From positions 4,809,024 to 4,873,023 of the forward strand of contig OZ022585.1 in NCBI GenBank assembly GCA_963669155.1: DNA of 64,000 nt, read 5' to 3'. Shown here in pieces: positions 24,701-34,364 of this stretch (positions within the stretch are counted from its first letter, which is position 1; every line of letters begins with the position of its first letter). The position numbers and the translations under genes are program-made. Under the pieces are notes generated by a model that saw nothing but the letters and a program-made list of their open reading frames with translations, made no database searches and was not told where the DNA came from. Source of the stretch: Arbacia lixula. Taxonomy: Eukaryota; Echinodermata; Echinoidea; Arbacioida; Arbaciidae.

Positions 24701-26354
24701 AAAAAAAAAATAAGGTTTTAGTGAGGGTATATGGACAGACACTTTCCATTGGGTTTGTACCCAAAATTTATCAAATCAAATTTAGGACATTCTCTTTTGA
24801 AAATGTGGAATCAATATTTCTGGTTGTCATGATTTTTGTCTAAAAAAAAAGGTGTGCAGATGTGCAGTTATCATCTTCACTACAACATGGAATTGTATCA
24901 CACATTACTAACAATTATCTCTGTGAAATTATCACAACTTACTTGTTTCTTCTCTTGCAAAGGACTGACTGGTTCTTCTTCTGTGTTGACATTTCTTCTT
25001 TTAAGCATCTGTTCATCCTTCTTTGCTTTGCGTATCTCAACAGACATATCATTGCGCCGACGACGAAGTTCCTTTAAGAAGAGAAAACAAATATTTTCTG
25101 TAATGTACATACACAAAAGATTCCTTAGTTTTCCAAATTTCCATTAATTTCAAAAACTATTTAGGTGGTGCCTATAGGCCAAGGCAAAATTGGTATTCCA
25201 GATTGTCCTCCTAGGACACTCATTATGCCAATTAGGGAGGGACTGACCACACTCCGCGAACCGATCACAATGAAGAAATCTCATTTGAATTTTTCTCCTA
25301 GGTTTCCTCAACTTCTGTGGCCGCGCACATCACTCGATCATGCATACACGGCCTACAAATGCCTGCTCGTCTATTTTTGTATTGTGAATCACTTAAAATT
25401 CTCCCTATCGCATATAGCTCTCCGAATCTGAACGTGTGTGGCGCTCTAATTTTTTTACCTTTAATTCTTGGGATATGAACTTCCGGTCCACGAACATTCG
25501 GCAATCCCGTACAATAAGGGACCAGTGTATCCAACTAATTTTATGAATATTAACCCTTAACCTAACCCTGATCTTAACACTAACCCTAAACCTTATTCTA
25601 AACCTAACCCTGACCCTAACCACAACCCTACACAAAATTTTCACTGCTTAATTCATAAAAAAAAGTGATTTCTCGGTCACTTTCTGCCGACAACCAGCTC
25701 TTACCGGAAGTATACATCCCAAGAGCAATCGATCAGATATCGGTATCGTGAGCCCGTGAGGTGATATCGCTTGATATCGGCTATATGCGATAGGGAGAAT
25801 TGGGAATGGCTCCCCACTTTACAATGCCTGTACTTGGTATGCACTTTTCTGAACTTGCTAATTTGCATTAATTTCGATTTAATAAAATTAAGTGAACTAA
25901 GGATTGGATTTGTAAAGAAAATTTTGGAATAATTTAGAAGGCAGCTAAATAACGGATAAATTTCTCATCAAGCCAACATTTTGAACTACTGCCCAATGCC
26001 TCAAAAATGCATCCCAGTTTTTATTTAAATGCACTAAAGATGATCTATTGCTTACTTAAGCACAAAGAAAGGAGAAATTCAAAATATGCCCTGAGAATAA
26101 CAAGATTTCTTTGCTTACTTGGCTGTGGGAAGTGACCAACCTGCGTGTGTTAATTTGCTCACTTGTCCACAACCCAACTGTTAGCAATCAGTGTCACAAA
26201 TATTTTAAACTACATGTACACACCGAACAATCACATTTTTTCAGCCTTTAGAGTATTGGATTACATGCACTGCTGACCAATTCAAACAACTTACCGTTAC
26301 ATCCTTTGACTTGTTCTTGAAGGCTTTGATTCTGTTGTTTTCGATTCCAGGCAT
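18713..26354 (-). CDS. KPNA2: Importin subunit alpha (KPNA2/alpha-1 clade), thirteen coding exons
   Basis: This adaptor binds classical nuclear localisation signals and links cargo to importin beta. Minus-strand coding exons in order are 26295-26354, 24943-25071, 24140-24228, 23667-23762, 22950-23122, 22533-22615, 21997-22191, 21612-21680, 21136-21192, 20572-20748, 19852-20034, 19379-19528 and 18713-18817. All are GT-AG with consistent phase, giving 521 residues (human KPNA2: 529). Residues 1 to about 60 form the importin-beta-binding domain ([20 protein letters not shown]). Armadillo repeats follow, with the WxxxN signature in [34 protein letters not shown] and WAVTNLTSG, and WALSYLTDG as the usual variant. 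The acidic EEED near residue 488 fits the CAS-binding C-terminus. SREKQPP-like and GTPEQTK segments favour the KPNA2 clade over KPNA1 or KPNA3, judged from memory. Intron 1 lies within the 5' UTR. Confidence 0.96.
18821..18965 (-). repeat. Polypyrimidine tract upstream of the last importin alpha exon
   Basis: Read on the gene's strand, this is a C/T-rich stretch directly preceding the 3' splice site of the exon at 18713-18817. On the plus strand it appears as GGAGGGAGGAAGGG-type purine repeats. Confidence 0.75.
19738..19818. repeat. Partial family D element
   Basis: One arm of the element at 43507-43675 is present: a GAGAATCTGATTTAGCACAAG block and the end GACAGCTTGGTGAAACGCCC. It lies in an importin alpha intron next to the exon at 19852. 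Confidence 0.6.
20376..20546. mobile_element. Family E MITE-like element, second copy
   Basis: The ends AGGGCATTTAATGAACA and TGTTCATGAAATGCCCT are inverted repeats. The interior matches 1290-1455 in reverse orientation (GACTGTTACTATGGTAACTG, AGTGCTGACAACTTCA). It sits in an importin alpha intron, ending 25 bases from the exon boundary at 20572. Confidence 0.7.
20749..20940 (-). repeat. Polypyrimidine tract upstream of an importin alpha exon
   Basis: About 190 bases of nearly pure pyrimidine on the gene strand (purine-rich GGAGAGATGGAAGGGG on the plus strand) directly precede the acceptor of the exon at 20572-20748. This is the second such case in this gene. Confidence 0.8.
25397..25801. mobile_element. 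Fold-back element with a telomere-like core
   Basis: The termini AATTCTCCCTATCGCATATA and its exact complement bound 405 bp. A second inner pair is also inverted (TCTTGGGATATGAACTTCCGG near 25468; CCGGAAGTATACATCCCAAG near 25703). Between them, at about 25549-25632, lie degenerate CCCTAA-type repeats (TAACCCTTAACCTAACCCTG and variants). It lies in the intron between importin alpha coding exons 1 and 2. No protein is encoded. Sequence 24240-24940 and 25802-26290 holds no other recognised feature. Confidence 0.75.
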
Positions 26355-26989
26355 GATGCTTTGATGTTTGTTTTCCAACCAGATCACAGAGTAACAATAG
26401 AAAACAGTGCTGTTTCAGGCAAGAATGATCTCTGCAGTTGGTAACTTTGATGTTTTGGTTGTGCTTGTCCTGAAAATGAAAAAAAGACATTGAATTATAA
26501 AAAAAAAAAAACATTTTGAGCGACCGCTCAGTTGTTATGTCTGTTCATTATTTGTTCCTGTCAGTGCGCTATTCAAGCATTGCTCCCATTGAACACAGCA
26601 TAGTGCAATTAAAAGTGGTCTTGAGGCTATAGGCTTCAGACGACCAGTCCCAAACCTCAAAATCTGGCAAATAGTGATCACTACAATGTATGATAATAAT
26701 TGCGCTTACATTTGTTTTCCTGCTCTATTATTATGGGGGAATTAGTTATATTTTCTTCCATTTTCTACGGTTTAGACAAACATTCTTTTTTACCTGCAAA
26801 AAGGACACCCTGTCTTTAAAATATGGAGAGAACAGGTTGACAATTCACCAGTATGGCAACTCATTTTCTTTGAAGTGGTATGAAAAGCTGACAGCAAACT
26901 GTCTGTGAACAAGTTTGGAAAGTATGAATGCATTCGGAGATATTTTGGATGAAAATAGGCAAATAAATGACTGATGAAGAATATTTCCA

Positions 26990-27145
26990 CGTTTTTAGCC
27001 ACGCAAATTTCTTCTCCGAAAATCTTGCATTTCTTTGTACCAAATCATAAATAGAGGATCTACACTACAGCCTTCAAAAAAAGCGCATTGAGCAGAATTT
27101 CGGAGCCGGTTTCAAGGGCAGGGGCCAGTTTGTGGACCACTCGCT
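26990..27145 (-). repeat. Inverted copy of the ACCGGCCCC repeat
   Basis: Read on the minus strand this begins GTCCACAAACTGGCCCCTGC and then CTTGAAACCGGCTCC, matching the start of the repeat at 1551. It also shares GCAAGATTTTCGG. It lies in the importin alpha 5' intron. Confidence 0.55.
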
Positions 27146-27551
27146 ATTCAGTATTCTACAAATTTATATAGGCCTAGAGGTCTACATGTATATCTGAATA
27201 CACTTTACTCCTCAATGCATGCAAGGCTGCAAGCAGGTTTCAGAGATGTCTCCCGAGTCACAGGTAATTATTATATTTTTAGTTTATACTTTTTTCTTTA
27301 GTCTCTAGGCGCTGTCTCTGCAACATCAAACTTAAGGGAATGTATCCGAGGGCCGAGGGCAGCTGGACACTGAAAAATGTCTCAAAATTTTTTAAACATG
27401 TTTAACGTACAAACCTGAAGTTCCTGTGACTCCTTGGATCAAAGCTAATTAGATTCTAGACTAACATTAAAAGACATAGGCCTAGATCTAGCTATATTTA
27501 ACAGTTTGACGACCACATCATATGCAACCACGGCCGGCACATGCACCTTGC

Positions 27552-27680
27552 CAAGACTGAAAAGTCAGTCTCTGCAGGTAGTTGGATCCATTGAGATTGC
27601 ATCTGGCTTCTCTGAACGCCCTATCGAGGGTATGTCATAAAATTGATGCAAAATGCCCCGAATGAGACAGTTATATTCCG
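27552..27680 (+). repeat. Dispersed repeat family G
   Basis: It shares AAGTCAGTCTCTGCAGG, GTTGGATCCATTGAGATTGC and AATGCCCCGAATGAGACAG with the copies at 2283 and 54823. It lies in the importin alpha 5' intron. Confidence 0.55.
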
Positions 27681-27936
27681 ATCTAATTTGGCCTGCCAGC
27701 ATGACAGCGAGCCTCCCAGTCCCAGTCATGCCAGTCACTCATTTCGCACGATGACGAAGACAAACATGACAAAAATGACACTCAATGATGCTGAAATATT
27801 GCTGTAAACATGACACAAGATGATTGAGAAATTGGCAAGAATACCTCTGAGATAATCAAAATAAATGATTATGCTTAAAATTTGACTTAAATTTAATGCA
27901 ATATCAAGAAATGTTAGAAGAGGAATTCGCTCTCAC

Positions 27937-28110
27937 CTGTACAGAGTGGCTGCTGGAAATGGAAATGAGCAAGCGCTATTGGCCGGGCGTGCAAAACCTA
28001 TTGTTATACGTGTGTTGAAGTTTCAATACAGCGCGTGATTTAAAGGTCCGAAATCGAGGGTGCTCATTGGCTGATCGAGCATAACAGTATTCATATCATT
28101 CAAACACGTG
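27937..28110 (-). promoter_or_regulatory. Importin alpha non-coding first exon end and CCAAT promoter
   Basis: On the minus strand a donor CTGTACAG|GTGAGAG ends a non-coding exon at 27937. A strong acceptor (TTTTTCATTTTCAG) opens the ATG exon at 26469, so 26355-26469 is 5' UTR. Just upstream on the gene strand are two CCAAT boxes (27978-27982 and 28066-28070) and a CACGTG E-box (28105-28110). Paired CCAAT boxes are typical of NF-Y-driven cell-cycle promoters, a class that includes vertebrate KPNA2. The exon and promoter call is inferred from motifs only. Confidence 0.55.
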
Positions 28111-29499
28111 CCCTTATGCACTGTACAGAGCTGGGGTTCTTTTAGACTAATTGCCTAGACCTTTATTTAGTTATTTTGAACTTACCTATTCAAATTATGT
28201 ATACCTGACTAATATACACCATACATATGATTAGATACGATTGTTTTTTTTTATCTGTTGATATTCATTCCAACATATTAGGCAAAATCATACTGAATTG
28301 AAAAGAATATAATCTTGAAAAATATAAATGATTAAAATCAAAGACTAACCAAAAGCTTAGTGGAAGAGCAGCGATGTATGAAGCGGACCTAGAGGGCTCT
28401 CTATAAAAGGGGCTTTGCCTTTTTGTCTAAATTTGAAATAATACATTTGTAAATTAAAGATTCCTATATTTGATCTCTTTTAAGCCTACTTCAAAATAAG
28501 AAAGATGAAATACACAATTTCCGAAAAGAAAGGTAAATTAGATAGTTATTTTCGTGAATGGAGATTTGAAATGTGATATTTATTTTCTCGTGGCCCATTT
28601 ATCTGTACAGTACCTTGATTTGGTTTTGATGTGACTCTTTTTGTTTGTTTGGTTTTTATGGTAATTTACTTGACAGTTTTCTTGATTGTGTTTTGCTATA
28701 TTTTTAAGCCAGATTGAAAAAGATGAAGAAGCTGGTTTGCAATACTTTTTGAAATCAAGTGTAAAGTACATCAAGCACTGACAAAATAGACAGGTAGGCC
28801 TATGTCAAGTGCTCTGAAGGCCCTATGCAAGCATGCTTGTGATCTCTAGGTCTGTAACTGAATGATACTGCAATGTCTTTTGGTTGATCAGGTATTGTGA
28901 TAATTGTGGAAAAGTGGCTTTGAATAAAATTTATGTGTTGAACAAATATAAACAAACAGAGATAATTTTAAGGTCACAATCTAAAAAAATGCAATTGTTT
29001 CTCATTAGATAAAATTATATCATCTTTTCAGTTGTTAAGTATTGTATTCATTTTTGTAAGTTTACGAGTGAATCACCTTATTGTCTGCCTGAAGGTTTTC
29101 AAAGAGGAAAATTAAATGAAAAAAGAAGCATTTTCGCAATGTATGCGAACATTAAATGCACGTTGTTTGAAAAATACGTTACTCATGAACTCCAAATCTT
29201 GTCTGAAGTTTGTCCGAGAAGCAACAGCTGATAATATTAAGAGTGCATTCCATCAATACTGCAATCACTATCAGGTTATAACCCATTGCTACGTATGTAG
29301 GGGAGTTGTGGATACATTACGATCAACAAATGACAATGGGACCAATAATTTCAGTTTCATGCCTCTCAAATTCAGGTTATTGTGTATAGGGCATCGTTCA
29401 GACTTAATGATCATTTCGAATATCTTATTCTTTTGTTATATTGATATGTTATACAGGACCTTGGTGTAAAACAGTTTATGCTGATCTTGTCATCCTGTT

Positions 29500-30027
29500 T
29501 AAAGACAGCTAGCCCGTCCTTTTTTCAAATCACCACAAAACCACCAAAACATTGGTAAAACATATAGAGAAGTGTTAGCAAGCTGTATATTCATAATTTG
29601 GAACTGATACGTAGTGTAAAATTCAAATAATGCACGTAAACAACGTCTGATTAATCGTCTTTACCTCAGGCTCTTAGCAGTTTGTGTTGAAATATTTGCT
29701 TTATTGATTAATCTGTTTATCAAATTATAAAACGCATTATATGAAAAAAATTGTTCTATAGAAGGAATCATTTCCAAAGTTTGGTAATTACTCATAAAAT
29801 TAGGATTTCACAATAACCACATAGATACTGTAACAAAGACTAATACTTTTTTCGCAGTAGTACGAAAAAAAGTCGGTTTGAAATGTAACGGCTGAAATTT
29901 TTACATACACAGAAAGCTTCAGCATACTATATTCAGAGAAATGGTCTTGAATCACACTTTTTTCAATTTACGATCGTGATAGACGATTTCAAATTTTAAG
30001 CTCGCAAAAGGGACGGACAATCTTTAA
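29500..30027 (+). mobile_element. Family F element, copy 2
   Basis: It runs from GCCCGTCCTTTTTTC to AAAAGGGACGG and is collinear with 7219-7747. It includes a short inverted CTTTTTTCGCAGTAGTACGAAAAAA hairpin near 29850. It lies in the importin alpha/reductase intergenic region. Sequence 28110-29499 contains no gene I can support. Confidence 0.7.
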
Positions 30028-30251
30028 ATATGTTTGAATAAAAAAAAAATAAAATAAATAAATGTGCGTATATACAATGACCCAGCAAAAACCCGCCATG
30101 ACTTGCGGTATGCAGATGGAGGGGGGGGGGGGGGGGGGTGAGTGGAGGGGGGGGGGTGGGGTTAGGCGTCAGCACAGTCATATGACACACAATAGATTAT
30201 GACGTGGGATCAAATTACTGTGTTTTTAACTATAAAGCTGGGACAATGCCC

Positions 30252-30362
30252 TTTTGTCGGGAGATGAGACATTTTGTTTTTAAACACTTGCGCTGAAGAA
30301 AATGTAACAGTGTGCCAACAAACTTCTCACAAATCCATTATCAGATAAATTTGAGCGAGTAC
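30252..30362 (-). repeat. Inverted copy of the repeat found at 33483-33600
   Basis: TTGTCGGGAGATGAGACATT, CTTGCGCTGAAGAAAATGTA and AATCCATTATCAGATAAA here are reverse complements of blocks at 33483-33590. Poly-G and poly-C runs follow on both sides (30120-30138, 30371-30384). The stretch to 31720 contains no other named feature. Confidence 0.6.
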
Positions 30363-31721
30363 TCATACTGCCCCCCCCCCCCCCGCCCCCACGACCACTC
30401 TCGTTACCCAATTTTCAGGCAAACAACGTAAACACGCGTCATACATGTTTTACCATGATGAAAACATGAACAAAAACATTATTTTCCTTAATATTAATAC
30501 ACTTAGTGGCAGATTAGAGACAAAGTGGCCCTTTTTGCAGGTCAAAAAGTTTTTTTTTTTTTTTTTTTTAAACCACGGGGAATAGGAAGAAGATACTGCA
30601 GCAGAACTTTCCTCCCAATGAAAACTGGAAACCGACTTTGATGGCGATCGCTAGATTTTGAGGTTTTGGGCTGGTCGCCCGAAACTTTATAGCATAGAGA
30701 CCGATGACCGCTGTGCGCTACTGTCCGCCTTGGTCCACTCCACAGTGCATGCGTTCAATCAGAGAGGTGTAAGGAATGGAGTCAGCACGAAGTGTAATTT
30801 ATTCCTACAGCAGTCGTGTGCATTGATGTCACAATGGAATATTTTACGCATTTGGCTCTTTGATCGAGGGAGATCCGCCGCCAAACAAGCATGACAAAAT
30901 GTAGGATGCATTTTGAGGAATATATATTCTGTATGCGCAGAAGATTTCAGAACCACTACATGAACTAAAGTGCATGTGCAGTAGTATTACATCTTATAAA
31001 GATACGATTCTGTGAATTTCAGATTATATTGTTGCTTCGTTTTTGTGATAAAATGAGAATACTGTAGAAAATATGCCAGAGAAATGCCTCCATATCACAC
31101 ATTTCCAAATCATATTTCCTTAAAAATATCTTGTAAATCGTTTATTGAGTGTTTCATCTTTCATGGAAACAACCTCAATTTCGTGTGCGGAGGTGTCCGA
31201 AAAAGTTACGGACCAAATTCTTTCTATAATTTTTTCAAAGTTTCCCTTCGCTTACCCCAAAACTAATTCACAGTGTGTGTAAAAAGATCAGCAACGAGCT
31301 CCCAGCGAAGGCTGAACGGTTGGCATACTTCTCAAAACAGATTTTCTTTTGTTATTCAGAGGAAGGCACTACCTAATTAGAAATACAGCTAGTTGTTTAA
31401 AACACCTGAATGTCTTGGATTTTTATGAGGCGTCGGACCTCATAGATCAAAGGAAGTCAATCCGAGCGCAGTCCATCCAATGATAGGTCCATGGTTCAAT
31501 AATGGCAGCAATGTCCGCATCGCGCGCTGACAGGGAAAATACAATTAGGAATGTAGACTGTGGTCGGTGCGTTTTAAACATAAACAAGGATAGCTTTTCA
31601 TTTTTCATGAAAATGACACCGTCATGTCTTTAACATCCATGTCAAATAAAAAAATGTTTAAGCACCATAATCTCAGATTTACTGGTAGGAGCATGGTATA
31701 CACTTTAGGATTAGCTTCCTT

Positions 31722-31880
31722 GGCCCCGTTGCATAAAACTTACCGGCCATGAATGGTAACGCAGCCATCAATGCAAACTACCATGCTAACATCGCTGGAC
31801 AGCCAATCAAATTCAAACTTTCCATATAAGTTACCATTGATAGCAAAGTTACTATCAATGGCAAATTTTATGCAACAGGT
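31722..31880. mobile_element. MITE-like family C element
   Basis: Left end GGCCCCGTTGCATAAAACTT and right end TTTTATGCAACAGG are inverted. The interior carries CAGCCATCAATGCAAACTACC, GACAGCCAATCAAATTC and CATTGATAGCAAAGTTACT. It directly precedes the candidate exon at 31883. Confidence 0.7.
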
Positions 31881-31882
31881 CT

Positions 31883-32127
31883 ATGGAATTCGCTGATTTT
31901 GCAATGATATCATCTGTGATTGGGATACATGCAGTAGTCAAAACGGTCAAGGATTGTGTGTTGGCACATAATTTTCAAGATGGACGCCTATTTTCCACTG
32001 TCGTGGATCTTCAAGAGTGTGAAATTTTGAAGGATGGTGATAAAGATTTGAAGAGGATCTATGAATCTGTTTGTAATTTCGGAAGAGGAGACTGGACTCT
32101 AATGTGTATGGCATGTGTTAATAGAAG
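31883..32127 (+). CDS. Candidate orphan exon or gene fragment, function unknown
   Basis: A frame opening with ATG at 31883 reads 81 codons to a good donor (AGAAG|GTATGC at 32128). If unspliced it continues to a TGA at 32150-32152 (89 residues). The translation looks protein-like: mixed hydrophobic and charged residues, segments VVKTVKDCVLAHNF, VDLQECEILKDGDKDLK, RIYESVCNFGRGDWTLM and CMACVNRR, and no low complexity. I do not recognise the family. No acceptor or partner exons were found, and the 5' side is directly a MITE end. It could be an exon of an unrecognised gene, a pseudogene fragment or chance. Confidence 0.35.
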
Positions 32128-32848
32128 GTATGCATGGAGTTTGTCCGCTTGAGAATCTTTGGATATGTTCGTTCTCTCTTTTATCTATTTATCATCAGAT
32201 ATGAAATGCTTCTTCATTTCTTTCTCTGTCCGGTTTTACAATGGTTTCATGTTTTTATTCTTCCATATTTGGGAACAATACAACATATCATATGCCTTTT
32301 ATGATTTTCACAATTTGCGCACAACCATGTTTTTAGGAATAGCAACTAACTATCATCGATGACCAAGAGGAAGGAAAATTAGAATCGTATACTGTGAACT
32401 GAAGGTGTCTTGATCGAACCAGTGTGTGTCGGGGTTCGCTGTATTGCTGATCCGCGTTCCTAAAATGTAAGCTTATCAATACAATGCAACAACCTATTCC
32501 GAGCCGAACTTCAAGCAAAATAAATGCAATGAATGACACACTGCCGAGTTGTCTTTACTCCGAGTACATCGATCTTTCATTGTGATTTTGTTTAATGTTT
32601 GAATTGTCTGTGGGAAAATTTTAATTAATGTTTAATCTAACCTTTCATAGCTACAATGTGTTCGTATATAATGCTCATTATACACATCAATTTGTTTATT
32701 TCTAAAGTTGCACCAATCGAGATCGATAAGCCCATGATCATGTAATTATCATCAGTCTTTTTTTTGTTTCTTGTCATCCGTTGTTTACCTTGTATGTCTG
32801 GAAAATGAGTGATGGGGTGGGGAATCAAGTTGGGCTGAATGAATACCG

Positions 32849-33990
32849 CTCCAATAATCTGATAAAAATAATGGATTTGAGAGAAGTTTAATTGTTGGCA
32901 CAACATATTTTCTTCATCAGCGCAAAAAAAAAAAACCCTCAGTAATTTGACCGCATGTTATATTCATGTGGTTACCACCCCCCCCCCCCCAACCGCGCTA
33001 TAACCCAGAATTACCCTTGCGCTGACAAAATAACACAAGCTTGGCAAAATAAAAAAGACACAACTTTGTAATTTTTAAACTAAATTGTTTTGGCTGACAC
33101 CCCCCGCCCCCGCCCCCGCCACACCCCTCCCTTCACACAACAGTAATTATTTGTATTTATAATTATTTGAAGTCATGGCAAATTTGGCTGAGTCATGGTG
33201 CANNNNNNNNNNNNNNNNNNNNNNNNNNNNNNNNNNNNNNNNNNNNNNNNNNNNNNNNNNNNNNNNNNNNNNNNNNNNNNNNNNNNNNNNNNNNNNNNNN
33301 NNNNNNNNNNNNNNNNNNNNNNNNNNNNNNNNNNNNNNNNNNNNNNNNNNNNNNNNNNNNNNNNNNNNNNNNNNNNNNNNNNNNNNNNNNNNNNNNNNNN
33401 NNTCATGGTGCAGCGCGTGGATCTTTGTGTACAGTGATGCACTTTTAACAACTTTACTCTTATATTTATGCTGAAAAATAGCCCTCCAATTTATCTGATA
33501 ATGGATGTGAGTTAAGTTTATTGGCATAATTACATTTTCTTCAGCGCAAATGAAGTGTTTTCTACAAAATGTCTCATCTCCCGACAAAAGCTTTTACCTA
33601 AATAATAAAAAAACAACAACCCATTAGGCCTACTTTGATGATCCTATGAGCTGAACTCGATCCGGCCCGCCCGCCCCCCCCCCCCCCCCCCCACCATCCA
33701 CGGCCCACCTCACATACACCACCCCACGTATAGGCCTACCCCACGCACTCCCGCGCTACACCACAAATTCCTCTTGCGCTGACAAAATAACATGAAGCTT
33801 GAAAAAATAAATAAGACATAACTTGGTTCTCGTTAACTGAATTGTTTTGGCTGACAACCCCTCCCCCCTCCCCCTGCCCAACCCGCTATGTACATACCAT
33901 GGTATACATAACGCAAGTCATGGCAAATTTTGCTGAGTCATTGTATACCTACTGGTGCAGCGCGGATCTATTCATGCGTATGGATGCATG
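32849..33990 (+). repeat. Local duplication spanning the assembly gap
   Basis: Blocks of the left copy recur in order on the right. AATCTGATAAAAATAATGG (about 32855) matches TTATCTGATAATGG (33490). TTGCGCTGACAAAATAAC is present at 33018 and 33776. AATTGTTTTGGCTGACA is present at 33084 and 33840. AGTCATGGCAAATTTGGCTG (33171) matches AGTCATGGCAAATTTTGCTG (33917). Both copies contain long poly-C runs. The 200-base gap falls at the end of the left copy. Confidence 0.7.
33203..33402. other. Assembly gap of 200 N
   Basis: The run of N has the round length typical of a scaffolding gap, so its true size is unknown. TCATGGTGCA is present immediately on both sides. Confidence 0.99.
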
Positions 33991-34364
33991 CACCGCTTCT
34001 CAGTATGTAATACTTGATGCGCTGTTTATGCAGTTTCAACTTCACTTCGACTGCAAGCCGTACAGCCAACTAGCATAACAGTTAACACAATGTAGGTCAT
34101 CCCGATCAGCATACAATGTTTACGGGCTTTCATTTTATTCATGTCGCAGGAAAATTTACCATTCGTTAATGATGCTAATGTATGTTAGCACTACTAGTTA
34201 TGGATGAGGCTATTTTGAAATTTCGGTTCGGTTCAGTTAAATTGTTTACTTCTATCTTTTGTCGTCTGCTGCAGTCATCAACGCTTGGGGCATCTACGGA
34301 TCCCTACCATCCAGTAGTACATCAGTTGCATTTCCATAATTACGCCACTGTCACCAGGAGAAAC

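Noticed and set aside
29116-29469. 117-codon plus-strand open frame
   Set aside because: No recognisable motif, AT-rich composition and no splice or regulatory support.
33147-33587. Open frames that run through the N block
   Set aside because: Most of each frame is unknown sequence, so they carry no evidence.
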